From: a virus
Reading direction: 5' to 3' (one strand)
Virus record (IMG/VR): IMGVR_UViG_3300004097_000007
Span: 1-57,715 of that record
Length of the DNA stretch: 57,715 nucleotides
Shown here: positions 33,255 through 40,253 of the stretch, piece after piece
Layout of the letters: each line of letters opens with the position of its first letter
Numbering within the stretch: the stretch's first letter is position 1
Notes under the pieces: model-generated
What the model was told of the DNA's origin: nothing
The model's input: the letters and a program-made list of their open reading frames with translations, nothing else
Databases searched by the model: none
Position numbers and translations under genes: made by a program

Positions 33255-35309
33255 TCATCGGATCGGACACGCACCCCCCGCGCATTCATCAAGATCTAGA
33301 AGTCCTTCCTGATCAGTGCCCTCGAAGTTCACTGCTTTTAGGGTCACGACATACGCTGCGTAGTCGTCTTGTGACACGGGCGTTTGCGGTAGATACGAAT
33401 ATCCAGCGTCTTTTGCGTATCCTTCTGGATCGCTAACCATCTTTACAGGATCGGGGCGGTACAAAAATGACACACCTACGTAAGAATCCCAATTAGCCAA
33501 TAACCAATCAATGATAGTCTCCACTTCTGTTAAATCATAGTAAATTGTGATTGAACAGTTGTGATCAACGTAGTGATCCTGCATCATCTTGTATCGTTCA
33601 AGTTGATCTAGAGCAGGCTCCATATTAACCTCAACGTTGACACCGTTAACTTCTACTGTGTCGAAATCTACATTACTGTATTCCGCAGGAATCACAACCA
33701 AGCGTGCTGTAGGATCGTATGGGTTTGGCTCGGTTTTGTACCCCGCCGCCTCCAAAGCTTTTAACATCGGATCTGCACCAGAAAAGTTGATGCGGTTGAA
33801 AAGATACTTACCTAGAGGACGGTGCGCACCTTCCGATACTTCGTCGCCAACTAGGCCAAACACTTTAGATTGTGTTCCCGATGGTTTGATAGTGGTTTTC
33901 AGTTTCGCGCGTGGTAGTCCCAGCTCATCTGCCATGCTGTCACAGCCGTTATGCGCGACTGTACGAAGCCCTTCGAGCTGTTCGGCACTCGTGTGGCCTT
34001 CCCATCCAATAATCCCTGTCAGACCCACTCCACACAAGCGGAGGAACTCATTCAATTCGTGCCACGTCTCTTGAAGCACGCCATCTTTAAGGTTGACGCA
34101 GGTTTGGCGATAGTTTGCGCGGGATATCAAATATATTGCGCGGTGAAGTCCTGCAAGATCTCCATTGAAGCGGGATACGGCAACCTCTACGAGGTTACAG
34201 AATGATTTGTCCCCAAGCAAGATCTCCGCACAGGGATTTACACCCTTAAAGTGTGGCGCACGCTTTAGCGCTGCGATGGCGTTGATGAAGCCTGGCTCCG
34301 ACCCCCCTGCATCCTCCATCAGTTCAAATATTTCGTGTAAGTCAGATTTAGTTGGAGTGTGGTAAAACAGCAACGAATTATTGGACATACCACGATGCCA
34401 CAACCCGTTCTCGTTGTGACCTTTCTTGGCTGTTGCAAATTCTTTCCACTCAGGCTCACCGAATGGATAGAGAGCGATTTCAGCAGAACGTCGGGATGAC
34501 AGAATCGTCCCCAAGAAATTTTCAATGTCTAGAATATCGATTGCGGTGAGAAGTTCACCCGCAGCTCTGTTCATGACCCCCACAATACCGTGAAGTGCCG
34601 TCGTAATCTGTTCGTCTCCAGAACTGATCCAACCGTAACCTGACAGGCGATAACCAGCAGGACGGATTTCAGATAAATCAATGATCAACTTTTTGGCACG
34701 TTTCTTACCTGCCATGATTTTACCGAAAAGCTTTGCCCAAGCCTCCGCGCTGTCTCCGACCTTGATCGTCCATACACCTGTACGCTTATTAAAAAACTCA
34801 CGGTTGTTAGGGCGTCCTTTTAGAGCTGGATCAGAAATTGGATTTCCAGCTTCGTCGTGCGGGAGGACCTTAGTCGAACGAATGATTTCCAATTCAACGG
34901 GAGCAGTGAACCCGTTCAGAACTCCTACATTTCCGCGAAAGCCGACACCACAACCCTGTAGAAGAAGCCAAATTGTATCTACCACATCATGTACGGTCTG
35001 GACTTCACCGAATGAGCAATTGAATTGGGAGGCTTCACGTTCTTTCGCCACATCTGTTCCACCCAGCCAGCGTGTACGCCCTGACACGGTAGCCTTTCGA
35101 TCAATAAATAGTTGGTAAAGTTCTTCTAGTTCATCTGCTTGGTCTGCATCAAGCGCATCGCCCTGCGCACGTTCCCACAACCAACGCTGATGATCAATGA
35201 CGCGTCGCCACGCCTGATCAGGGGTTTCAAATTCTGTGCCGTTTTTGTTTGTGGGGCGTAGATACGTGCGACGCTCTACAATTTGAGCGCGTGCGCTTTG
35301 TTCAATCAT
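33255..35309 (-). CDS. nrdJ: Adenosylcobalamin-dependent (class II, monomeric) ribonucleotide reductase (684 aa)
   Basis: ATG 35309 is chosen for its CGGAGA site; an in-frame TTG 54 bases upstream lacks one. Active-site features match monomeric class II enzymes: SQFNCS with Cys98, NPCAEI with Asn358, Cys360 and Glu362, Cys371 (SFCNLVEV), and the C-terminal redox pair Cys676-x4-Cys681 (CAGGACPIR). It reduces ribonucleotides to deoxyribonucleotides using vitamin B12 coenzyme, without oxygen and without a small subunit. The host must make or import cobalamin, which suits marine alphaproteobacteria. Length is near that of Lactobacillus RTPR. Confidence 0.93.
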   Translation of the reverse strand: MIEQSARAQIVERRTYLRPTNKNGTEFETPDQAWRRVIDHQRWLWERAQGDALDADQADELEELYQLFIDRKATVSGRTRWLGGTDVAKEREASQFNCSFGEVQTVHDVVDTIWLLLQGCGVGFRGNVGVLNGFTAPVELEIIRSTKVLPHDEAGNPISDPALKGRPNNREFFNKRTGVWTIKVGDSAEAWAKLFGKIMAGKKRAKKLIIDLSEIRPAGYRLSGYGWISSGDEQITTALHGIVGVMNRAAGELLTAIDILDIENFLGTILSSRRSAEIALYPFGEPEWKEFATAKKGHNENGLWHRGMSNNSLLFYHTPTKSDLHEIFELMEDAGGSEPGFINAIAALKRAPHFKGVNPCAEILLGDKSFCNLVEVAVSRFNGDLAGLHRAIYLISRANYRQTCVNLKDGVLQETWHELNEFLRLCGVGLTGIIGWEGHTSAEQLEGLRTVAHNGCDSMADELGLPRAKLKTTIKPSGTQSKVFGLVGDEVSEGAHRPLGKYLFNRINFSGADPMLKALEAAGYKTEPNPYDPTARLVVIPAEYSNVDFDTVEVNGVNVEVNMEPALDQLERYKMMQDHYVDHNCSITIYYDLTEVETIIDWLLANWDSYVGVSFLYRPDPVKMVSDPEGYAKDAGYSYLPQTPVSQDDYAAYVVTLKAVNFEGTDQEGLLDLDECAGGACPIR

Positions 35310-35407
35310 TCGATATTCTCCGAAAATGGGATGGGATAGTGACGTCAAATTCACCTCTATCAAAGATGATTACGTGAACGACAACACTATAGGTGGTATG
35401 CGATAAC

Positions 35408-35418
35408 CCGAAAATGGG
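35408..35418. repeat. Upstream copy of an 11-base repeat in the nrdJ leader
   Basis: CCGAAAATGGG here is repeated exactly at 35320-35330. This copy sits about 11 bases past the -10 of the nrdJ promoter; the other overlaps the nrdJ ribosome binding site. Confidence 0.5.
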
Positions 35419-35428
35419 TAAGACTTGT

Positions 35429-35457
35429 AATTTACCTCGAAAAAATCAGGATGTCAA
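35429..35457 (-). promoter_or_regulatory. Sigma-70-like promoter for nrdJ
   Basis: On the minus strand, TTGACA (35457-35452), 17-base spacer, TAAATT (35434-35429). A second TTGACA lies 15 bases further upstream. The leader to the ATG is about 115 bases. Confidence 0.6.
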
Positions 35458-35482
35458 ACTAAATGATGTCAAGGCCGTGCGG

Positions 35483-35833
35483 TTATAATTTGTGGGGGAT
35501 AAGCCCCGCCGCTTCGATGATTCTGTCGATGTGTGCGGGGCGACCGTCCAGTAAGTACCCGATATGGCGTTTTTCTGTAAATCTATCCCCCAATATCTCT
35601 TGCGCCTGTTCGAGCATGGATCGATCATCTTTTAGGTGCACGATGATCTCACCATTACGTGATAGGTGGCTTTCACGCTTTCGTCGGGCTTGTTTTGAGG
35701 GGCGGGGGATTCTGTACTGTTTGATGCATCGTCGGATAGTTGTGATACTCACATCAAAATGTTCGGCAATCTTTTCTCTTGTTAATCCCTGCTCTCGGAG
35801 AGCTACAATCTCTTCACGGGTCGGTGTCACCAT
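35483..35833 (-). CDS. Helix-turn-helix DNA-binding protein (116 aa)
   Basis: Residues ~5-45 form a resolvase/transposase-type helix-turn-helix: TREEIVALREQGLTREKIAEHF, then DVSITTIRRCIKQYRIPRP, followed by a basic segment KQARRKRES. The remainder is a small helical domain. It precedes the ribonucleotide reductase promoter and could regulate it or belong to an early regulatory set. There is no catalytic domain, so it is not a recombinase. It overlaps the upstream gene by 20 bases. Confidence 0.65.
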   Translation of the reverse strand: MVTPTREEIVALREQGLTREKIAEHFDVSITTIRRCIKQYRIPRPSKQARRKRESHLSRNGEIIVHLKDDRSMLEQAQEILGDRFTEKRHIGYLLDGRPAHIDRIIEAAGLIPHKL

Positions 35834-36068
35834 TTCCGTATCTTTCCTTTACTGCCGCCGTAGGCGGTATTTCATTTTCAAGGGCTTTGACAGCAATAGC
35901 CCCCGCTTGCGCAAGTATGCCCGTTTCAAATAAAGCCATAGCACCTAACATCATAACACTCGCCGCCGTAGGCGGTGATTGGTTCTCTAGGGATGTGACC
36001 TCTTCCATTTCTGTCGTCATCTCGACCGTACCGTCACGCAGGTCTCGAAGAATTATTGCGGCTCTCAA
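35814..36068 (-). CDS. Hypothetical protein with two PPTAA repeats (84 aa)
   Basis: TTG start at 36068 is supported by GGGGAG six bases upstream and a TTGA overlap with the preceding stop. The sequence contains LENQSPPTAAS and LENEIPPTAAV around a hydrophobic segment (VMMLGAMALFETGILAQAGAIAV). The repeats are encoded by two copies of a DNA palindrome, CCGCC-GTA-GGCGG. Function unknown; possibly membrane-associated. Confidence 0.5.
   Translation of the reverse strand: MRAAIILRDLRDGTVEMTTEMEEVTSLENQSPPTAASVMMLGAMALFETGILAQAGAIAVKALENEIPPTAAVKERYGNGDTDP
35855..35867. repeat. 13-base palindrome CCGCC-GTA-GGCGG, copy in the PPTAA gene
   Basis: One of two copies 108 bases apart; it encodes the second PPTAA of the 84-residue protein. 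The flanking base on each side differs between copies. Confidence 0.6.
35963..35975. repeat. 13-base palindrome CCGCC-GTA-GGCGG, second copy
   Basis: Encodes the first PPTAA of the same protein. Fourteen bases (CCGCCGTAGGCGGT) are identical with the copy at 35855. Confidence 0.6.
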
Positions 36069-36292
36069 TGTGTTCTCCCCAAGGCGAACGCATCCAAAGA
36101 TTCTTGATCAGCGCGTTCCTCGTCATTAATGTATTGGCGCATTCGAGGGAGAATAACAGAAAGGCGTTCAACATGTGATGTGCGGGAAGAGTGAATGGAT
36201 GTTGGGTGAAATTTTTCACCCGAATCCGTTTCCTCGACTAGGTCCAGAATTTCGAAAAACTCTCTCAAGTATTCACACAGTTGATCAGTCAT
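36065..36292 (-). CDS. Hypothetical helical protein (75 aa)
   Basis: ATG 36292 overlaps the ThyX stop by 8 bases and its own stop overlaps the next TTG start, so it is tightly coupled both ways. The protein is helical and acidic (LREFFEILDLVEETDSGEKF, YINDEERADQESLDAF). A longer in-frame version would lie wholly inside thyX and is not supported. No function is known. Confidence 0.6.
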   Translation of the reverse strand: MTDQLCEYLREFFEILDLVEETDSGEKFHPTSIHSSRTSHVERLSVILPRMRQYINDEERADQESLDAFALGRTH

Positions 36293-37283
36293 AGATATCG
36301 TCGTCCCATTGTGGTGTTCGAATGGATTCATGGTCCAGCGTCTTGCGATACTGAATCCACCCGCCGCCGAAGTTTCCCGACAAATGTTCATTCTCCCACT
36401 TAGCCACATCTACGCCGCTGCAACCAAAGTACGTTAAAGTGTCCATCTTTGCTTGGTGTTCTGCAGGAGATGCATGTAGCGGTACAGAGCCAAGGAGGCG
36501 TTCGTACAAGGCCATGTCTGCTTCAACGGATGTTGGTGTACCGTCATGCGTTTTGTACGACACACGGGCGCAGCGAGCGACGCTGACCTTGATAAGATCG
36601 TCCACCGTCATAGGCACCGCGTCATGTACAAGGTTTTCCGCCGACTGGATGTAATCAAGCTCGGCGTCCGTCACATACGGCAGGTGCCAGTCCTCGTTGG
36701 ATAGCTCGCGCGGTGTTGATTCCGCATATGCTGCCATCATCAGATCGGACAAAACTTTGATTTCCGGCTGGGCGTCTTTGTGGCTGCGCAGGTGGAAGAA
36801 GTTATCGTAGTTTGTTGCGGTGACAACTACCTTGATGTGTGAGAATGGTTCGAGGATGCGGTTGACCACTTGCTTGTGATAACCTGCGGCGACAAATGCC
36901 TCGGCGACTTCGATGGCGCGATCTCGGGCTTCGTTCCAAGCACCTTCTGCCGAGTACATAATTCTATGTTCAAGCAGACCACAACGATCATCACCATCAT
37001 CGTAATATTCAAATCCGTTGACAAATACAGCGGCGTCAGTTTCTTGCTCCGCCTGCATGCCCGACTGGTTCATCCCCCAGTGTACGGGCATCGCCGTGTC
37101 TTCGATAATTGCGGCAATTTGACGCTCTACAGGAATGGCGCGGGACGACGAAGCGTTACGGCTGAACATGCGGTGGGTCATTAATTCGGCATGAATGAAG
37201 CGCGGGTAGTGCAATTCAAATGTGGTAATGCGTGGAGATTTTGGTCCAACGCTGTCTGCGATTATTTTAGCTGTGATTGTCAT
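36285..37283 (-). CDS. thyX: Flavin-dependent thymidylate synthase (332 aa)
   Basis: ELMTHRMFSRNASSSRAIP at residues 33-51 is the ThyX motif region, with THR where bacterial enzymes usually have RHR, as in the long phage/actinobacterial type. Downstream FSHIKVVVTATNYDNFFHLR (~150-169) and SVPLHASPAEHQA are further conserved parts. It methylates dUMP to dTMP using FAD, NADPH and methylene-tetrahydrofolate. At 332 residues it exceeds the common 210-260. It works downstream of dUTPase and ribonucleotide reductase in this same arm. Confidence 0.93.
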   Translation of the reverse strand: MTITAKIIADSVGPKSPRITTFELHYPRFIHAELMTHRMFSRNASSSRAIPVERQIAAIIEDTAMPVHWGMNQSGMQAEQETDAAVFVNGFEYYDDGDDRCGLLEHRIMYSAEGAWNEARDRAIEVAEAFVAAGYHKQVVNRILEPFSHIKVVVTATNYDNFFHLRSHKDAQPEIKVLSDLMMAAYAESTPRELSNEDWHLPYVTDAELDYIQSAENLVHDAVPMTVDDLIKVSVARCARVSYKTHDGTPTSVEADMALYERLLGSVPLHASPAEHQAKMDTLTYFGCSGVDVAKWENEHLSGNFGGGWIQYRKTLDHESIRTPQWDDDIYD

Positions 37284-37372
37284 GGTGTTCCTTGCCGATG
37301 TTGTCTGGCTAAATGTCCGGTTTAATGTACGTGATTGTCGTTTATGTTCAGTTAGTTATACAGTAAATTCCA

Positions 37373-37930
37373 CTAAACTGTAAACGTTTTTTGATCCAGT
37401 TTAGGAACAATATCAGCGACGTTCTGGTGAAGGTCTTCCAGAGAACGGTTGTTGTCGATGCGGTAGTCAGCGCCACTGTTCTCGTATGTAATATCCATCG
37501 AACCTGTTTCTGGTGGATGGCGGTCGCTACCATCAACCCAAATCACTGCGTCGAAAATGCCTTGCGCCTGACATGCCTGTAATTCATCGAGACGGCGCAT
37601 GCCGACGTACAAGTTGAATCCACGTTTCAACATCGTCTTTGCTGTCATGGTTTTGTCTGGCGTGTTGAACGCGCTGATCATTTGCATCCACAAGACACGG
37701 TTGTTGACACGGTCTGCGAACATTTCATCAAAGTCTTTGTACACCGCGCAGCCCCAGTTGTCCCACATGACTTCGCGTCCGACAAACTCGGATGAAGATG
37801 TGAACTTAAAACCGTAATCATCGCGCAGGATTTCACCAACAGTGTCTTTGCCGTGGCGGGCGTATCCTAGGATCAGTATGTTTGGTCGCGACGATTGGTG
37901 GTCGCTGTCCATGCCTGCGTATGCCATCAT
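37373..37930 (-). CDS. Deoxynucleoside monophosphate kinase-like P-loop protein (185 aa)
   Basis: P-loop GYARHGKDT at residues 22-30 and VGMRRLDELQACQ near 110-122 match the phage dNMP/adenylate kinase-like family (T4 gene 1-type fold). DAVIWVDGSDR is the core strand before the C-terminal helix. It would phosphorylate dNMPs to dNDPs, completing a path from ThyX and host-DNA breakdown products to precursors. The start overlaps the upstream stop as ATGA. Substrate is not certain. Confidence 0.75.
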   Translation of the reverse strand: MMAYAGMDSDHQSSRPNILILGYARHGKDTVGEILRDDYGFKFTSSSEFVGREVMWDNWGCAVYKDFDEMFADRVNNRVLWMQMISAFNTPDKTMTAKTMLKRGFNLYVGMRRLDELQACQAQGIFDAVIWVDGSDRHPPETGSMDITYENSGADYRIDNNRSLEDLHQNVADIVPKLDQKTFTV

Positions 37931-38106
37931 TCTACTTTCGGGTCTGTGAAGGTGAAGGTTCCGTCGATGTGCCTCGCGTAGTCAGGTGTTTCGCCCATCT
38001 CCCACAATTCGGAGAACAGCCACGCGTCCCATTCATCTTGTTTCTCGATGGGGATATAGAAGTGGTCCCCGCTGTCGTTACTGGCGATAATGTATCGTTG
38101 TGTCAT
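37927..38106 (-). CDS. Hypothetical small protein (59 aa)
   Basis: ATG 38106 has AAGGAAA upstream; the longer frame from 38244 would lie inside the next gene. It contains TQRYIIASNDSGDHFYIPIE and a Trp-rich acidic helix (DEWDAWLFSELWEM). Small acidic phage proteins of this style are common; the role is unknown. Confidence 0.6.
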   Translation of the reverse strand: MTQRYIIASNDSGDHFYIPIEKQDEWDAWLFSELWEMGETPDYARHIDGTFTFTDPKVE

Positions 38107-38117
38107 GGGGGTTTCCT

Positions 38118-38555
38118 TCAAATATTTTGTGTATACATCGGACTGTCTCTGGTGATCGACACCGTACATCGAGAGACGCGTGTCTGCATTTCTTCGAGGG
38201 TCAAAGCGATGGACCAGCTTTCTTCCCAGTTGGCACGATCCCATCCATCAGGGTCGTGAATCGTGACGCCTTCGAATTCGGGTTGACCCATCCAGTCTTC
38301 TGGTTGACGCTTGCCTGTCAGAAGAAACAGTTCATCTGAATCATCTTCTGCCATTATCTCTATCTTGAGTCCTTCGGAATCGATGTTGGCAAAACGTCCG
38401 TCATAAAATTCGTGGGCGGGTCGCACCCACGTCTGACCATCTTCTAGGCTCTGATAAATCACCGCCTCAGTCATCGTCGCCTCAATCAGGCAGTTACCGC
38501 TGACGCGGTATACTCCGCCAGATTTGACGTGCATCCATACTTCTGTTTTGCTCAT
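38118..38555 (-). CDS. DUF1653-like protein (145 aa)
   Basis: Residues ~8-55 match the DUF1653 pattern: HVKSGGVYRVSGNCLIEATM, AVIYQSLEDGQTWVRPAHEF and FYDGRF. The C-terminal region has ALTLEEMQTRV, probably a second small unit. DUF1653 proteins are small SH3-like beta domains of unknown activity. The start overlaps the upstream stop as TAATG. Confidence 0.65.
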   Translation of the reverse strand: MSKTEVWMHVKSGGVYRVSGNCLIEATMTEAVIYQSLEDGQTWVRPAHEFYDGRFANIDSEGLKIEIMAEDDSDELFLLTGKRQPEDWMGQPEFEGVTIHDPDGWDRANWEESWSIALTLEEMQTRVSRCTVSITRDSPMYTQNI

Positions 38556-38746
38556 TATACGTGTGTCCAGTTGAATTGAAGAAATAGCCAGCCCGCGAAT
38601 ATTCGGGTGTATTCAACACCAGAAAAGTCGTCGGCTCCGTTTAGGTGTGCAGCCCATGGTAGGAAACGAAAGCCATGCGCCTGCCAAGAAACTTCGCCAC
38701 GACGTGCGTGCCACATGAAAGATTTTAGATATTTCATTTTATCCAT
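38555..38746 (-). CDS. Hypothetical small protein (63 aa)
   Basis: Trp- and Phe-rich: SFMWHARRGEVSWQAHGFRF and FAGWLFLQFNWTHV. It is coupled downstream by TAATG and overlaps a possible 30-residue gene upstream by 13 bases. No family is recognised. Confidence 0.5.
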   Translation of the reverse strand: MDKMKYLKSFMWHARRGEVSWQAHGFRFLPWAAHLNGADDFSGVEYTRIFAGWLFLQFNWTHV

Positions 38747-38826
38747 CCCATAATTTTGTATTTAAGGAAGTTGCCTATCTTTGCAGCAGCCCCACAGTGT
38801 GCCTTGTTGACGCCATAGGTTGTCAT
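38734..38826 (-). CDS. Possible very small gene (30 aa)
   Basis: ATG 38826 follows GGGGGTGAG, which overlaps the stop of the upstream gene at 38831. The peptide MTTYGVNKAHCGAAAKIGNF with a basic C-terminus has normal composition and overlaps the next start. It fills what would otherwise be an 84-base gap in a densely coupled block. Support is positional only. Confidence 0.35.
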   Translation of the reverse strand: MTTYGVNKAHCGAAAKIGNFLKYKIMGWIK

Positions 38827-38830
38827 ATGC

Positions 38831-39310
38831 TCACCCCCCATCAGGACCCACTTTTCGGGCGTATATGATCACCTGATCGCAGCCGTACTGGCAAGCGATC
38901 AAGTCAGCTTCTTTGATGGGGATGGGTTTCATGTCTTGGCCTATTCCCGCGTAGCGGGTGATCCAGTTTACGTGTGGCTCTGCTGTAATTAGTCCTGATT
39001 CACGCAGTCTTTCGATGAATTCTTCCTTTTGTTCAGGTGGGATAACTTTACCACGCAAAGGTGCAGAATATCGTTCCATTGCGGCTACGCCGAGAGCACT
39101 GACCTTGCGGATATGTTCCATGCATGCCTCGCCACCATTTGGCTTGTACCAAGCCTCGCGTGCATCTGCCAGACATTTCTCCATACAGAGAATGTACTCG
39201 CCGGGTGTCATTGCAGGTTGTCCTTCATGGCGTTTCGCATTGCCACGTTGGGCATCTTGATAGGCGCGTTCGGTGTTTATTGCGCGGTAAACGGCATCAC
39301 GTGTTGGCAT
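38831..39310 (-). CDS. Conserved phage hypothetical protein (159 aa)
   Basis: The N-terminal half, AINTERAYQDAQRG ... MTPGEYILCMEKCLADAREA ... RKVSALGVAAMERY, is an all-alpha pattern repeatedly seen in phage genomes, resembling MazG-like helices but without a clear EExxE metal motif. The C-terminal part is mixed. A CCCGC-GTA-GCGGG palindrome (38946-38958) is within the gene. Function unknown. Confidence 0.6.
   Translation of the reverse strand: MPTRDAVYRAINTERAYQDAQRGNAKRHEGQPAMTPGEYILCMEKCLADAREAWYKPNGGEACMEHIRKVSALGVAAMERYSAPLRGKVIPPEQKEEFIERLRESGLITAEPHVNWITRYAGIGQDMKPIPIKEADLIACQYGCDQVIIYARKVGPDGG
38946..38958. repeat. 13-base palindrome CCCGC-GTA-GCGGG in the 159-aa gene
   Basis: Shares 16 bases (CCGCGTAGCGGGTGAT) with the copy at 39331, only 385 bases away, although one copy is coding and the other intergenic. 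Confidence 0.6.
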
Positions 39311-39330
39311 ATTTATGGCTTTCTGTTTGT

Positions 39331-39341
39331 CCGCGTAGCGG
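39331..39341. repeat. 11-base palindrome CCGC-GTA-GCGG, intergenic copy
   Basis: Lies in the 38-base gap between the MazG-like gene stop and the next start, in the leader of the 159-residue gene. Confidence 0.6.
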
Positions 39342-39348
39342 GTGATTA

Positions 39349-39726
39349 CTACGATTCAACTGGTAGTGCTGAGCCGTCTGTTGGGCGGAGCTTACGCTTT
39401 GCGATAATTTTGTCACGGTTCTTGTGTGCGCGATACATCACGGCATACGCCGACTTGTCCATGGAGATGTTGCGTGATGAAGCCAGCCCTGCCAGCGTCA
39501 GCATAACGTCACCGACTTCGGAGAAAGGGTCTCCGGCTTCACGGTCATAGACATAATCTACCAGTTCCAGCACTTGAGATTTCGTTAATCCCGTTGCTTG
39601 GACCAGTTCCAAGGCTTCCTCAAAAAAGCGCATCGGGCGATCTTTCGCCACCTCTTCTGGCGTGCCGAAACATTCCTGCATCCAGTTCCAAATCCATGTT
39701 TGGAAGTCTTCAATTTCTCGTTTCAT
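39349..39726 (-). CDS. MazG-like nucleotide pyrophosphohydrolase (125 aa)
   Basis: All-alpha NTP pyrophosphatase pattern: FFEEALELVQA (residues 34-44, the EExxE-type metal site) and DPFSEVGDVMLTLAGLA (the ExxD site). Such enzymes convert (d)NTPs or (p)ppGpp-like substrates to monophosphates. With the HD hydrolase at 47698 it could edit the nucleotide pool. Its start overlaps an upstream small frame as ATGA. Confidence 0.75.
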   Translation of the reverse strand: MKREIEDFQTWIWNWMQECFGTPEEVAKDRPMRFFEEALELVQATGLTKSQVLELVDYVYDREAGDPFSEVGDVMLTLAGLASSRNISMDKSAYAVMYRAHKNRDKIIAKRKLRPTDGSALPVES

Positions 39727-39902
39727 TCGTAGTCTGCCTTTCCAAAGAAACTGGGTCTAGTACCGTTCTGCACCTCTTTCCAGCGAATTGCTGGGTCCCA
39801 ATTAGGCGGGGCGACGCAGAGGTACACAACGGATGCGGTGGTAATAAATATTGAATTCAGGATTGCGTGGTACGAGATACCAGCGTTCCATGTATGGGTC
39901 AC
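39723..39902 (-). CDS. Possible small membrane protein overlapping the 55-aa gene (59 aa)
   Basis: A second frame, open from GTG 39902 to a TGA overlapping the MazG-like start. It has a hydrophobic stretch (AILNSIFITTASVVYLCVAPP), then PNWDPAIRWKEVQNGTRPSF, which looks like natural protein. It overlaps the 55-residue frame by 101 bases. The start has only a weak GAAG; the later GTG 39824 would give 33 residues. One or both frames may be used. Confidence 0.4.
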   Translation of the reverse strand: MTHTWNAGISYHAILNSIFITTASVVYLCVAPPNWDPAIRWKEVQNGTRPSFFGKADYE

Positions 39903-39969
39903 CTTCGGGACCGATCAAGAAGTCTGGTTCACGATCCGGTCTCATGTTATTGATTGTTCCAAAAAGCAT
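39802..39969 (-). CDS. Small protein resembling a truncated phage 'RWYLxPRN' family (55 aa)
   Basis: ATG 39969 has a perfect AAGGAGG and overlaps the upstream stop (TAATG). GDPYMERWYLVPRNPEFNIY resembles a phage protein family that I recall continuing with a His/Asp-rich part, but here the frame stops 22 residues later. It may be a short family member or a decayed gene. A different frame continues through the 3' part. Confidence 0.5.
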   Translation of the reverse strand: MLFGTINNMRPDREPDFLIGPEGDPYMERWYLVPRNPEFNIYYHRIRCVPLRRPA

Positions 39970-40253
39970 TAGTATCCTCCTTCGGATGCATCTAAAGCAG
40001 CTTCGGCTTCGAACAATTCGTCGCGAACTTCGTCAAGCTGTCTTTCAAGATCATCGATTTCGTATTGCAGTACGTCGGCACGCATTTCGTTATTATCACG
40101 TTCTGTCGTGACGGTGTAGACCTCTTCTTCAAGGTCCGATTCACGCGATTCGAGTCCTGAGATTTCTATATCCTGCGCCACAATTGTTTGGCGAAGTTCG
40201 TGGATCACTTTGCGTTGATCTGCGATGATTGTTTCATAGGTTACTTCTGACAT
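39969..40253 (-). CDS. Coiled-coil protein (94 aa)
   Basis: Almost entirely heptad-patterned and acidic: RKVIHELRQTIVAQDIEISG, LEYEIDDLERQLDEVR-like stretches to the end. It is coupled to the helicase gene upstream by TAATG. A structural or adaptor role is possible; no family is recognised. Confidence 0.6.
   Translation of the reverse strand: MSEVTYETIIADQRKVIHELRQTIVAQDIEISGLESRESDLEEEVYTVTTERDNNEMRADVLQYEIDDLERQLDEVRDELFEAEAALDASEGGY

Noticed and set aside
35309-35363. 54-base N-terminal extension of the ribonucleotide reductase from TTG
   Set aside because: No Shine-Dalgarno, and the ATG at 35309 has CGGAGA at good distance.
35364-35482. Cobalamin riboswitch upstream of the B12-dependent reductase
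   Set aside because: The leader is only about 115 bases and I see no B12-box-like core.
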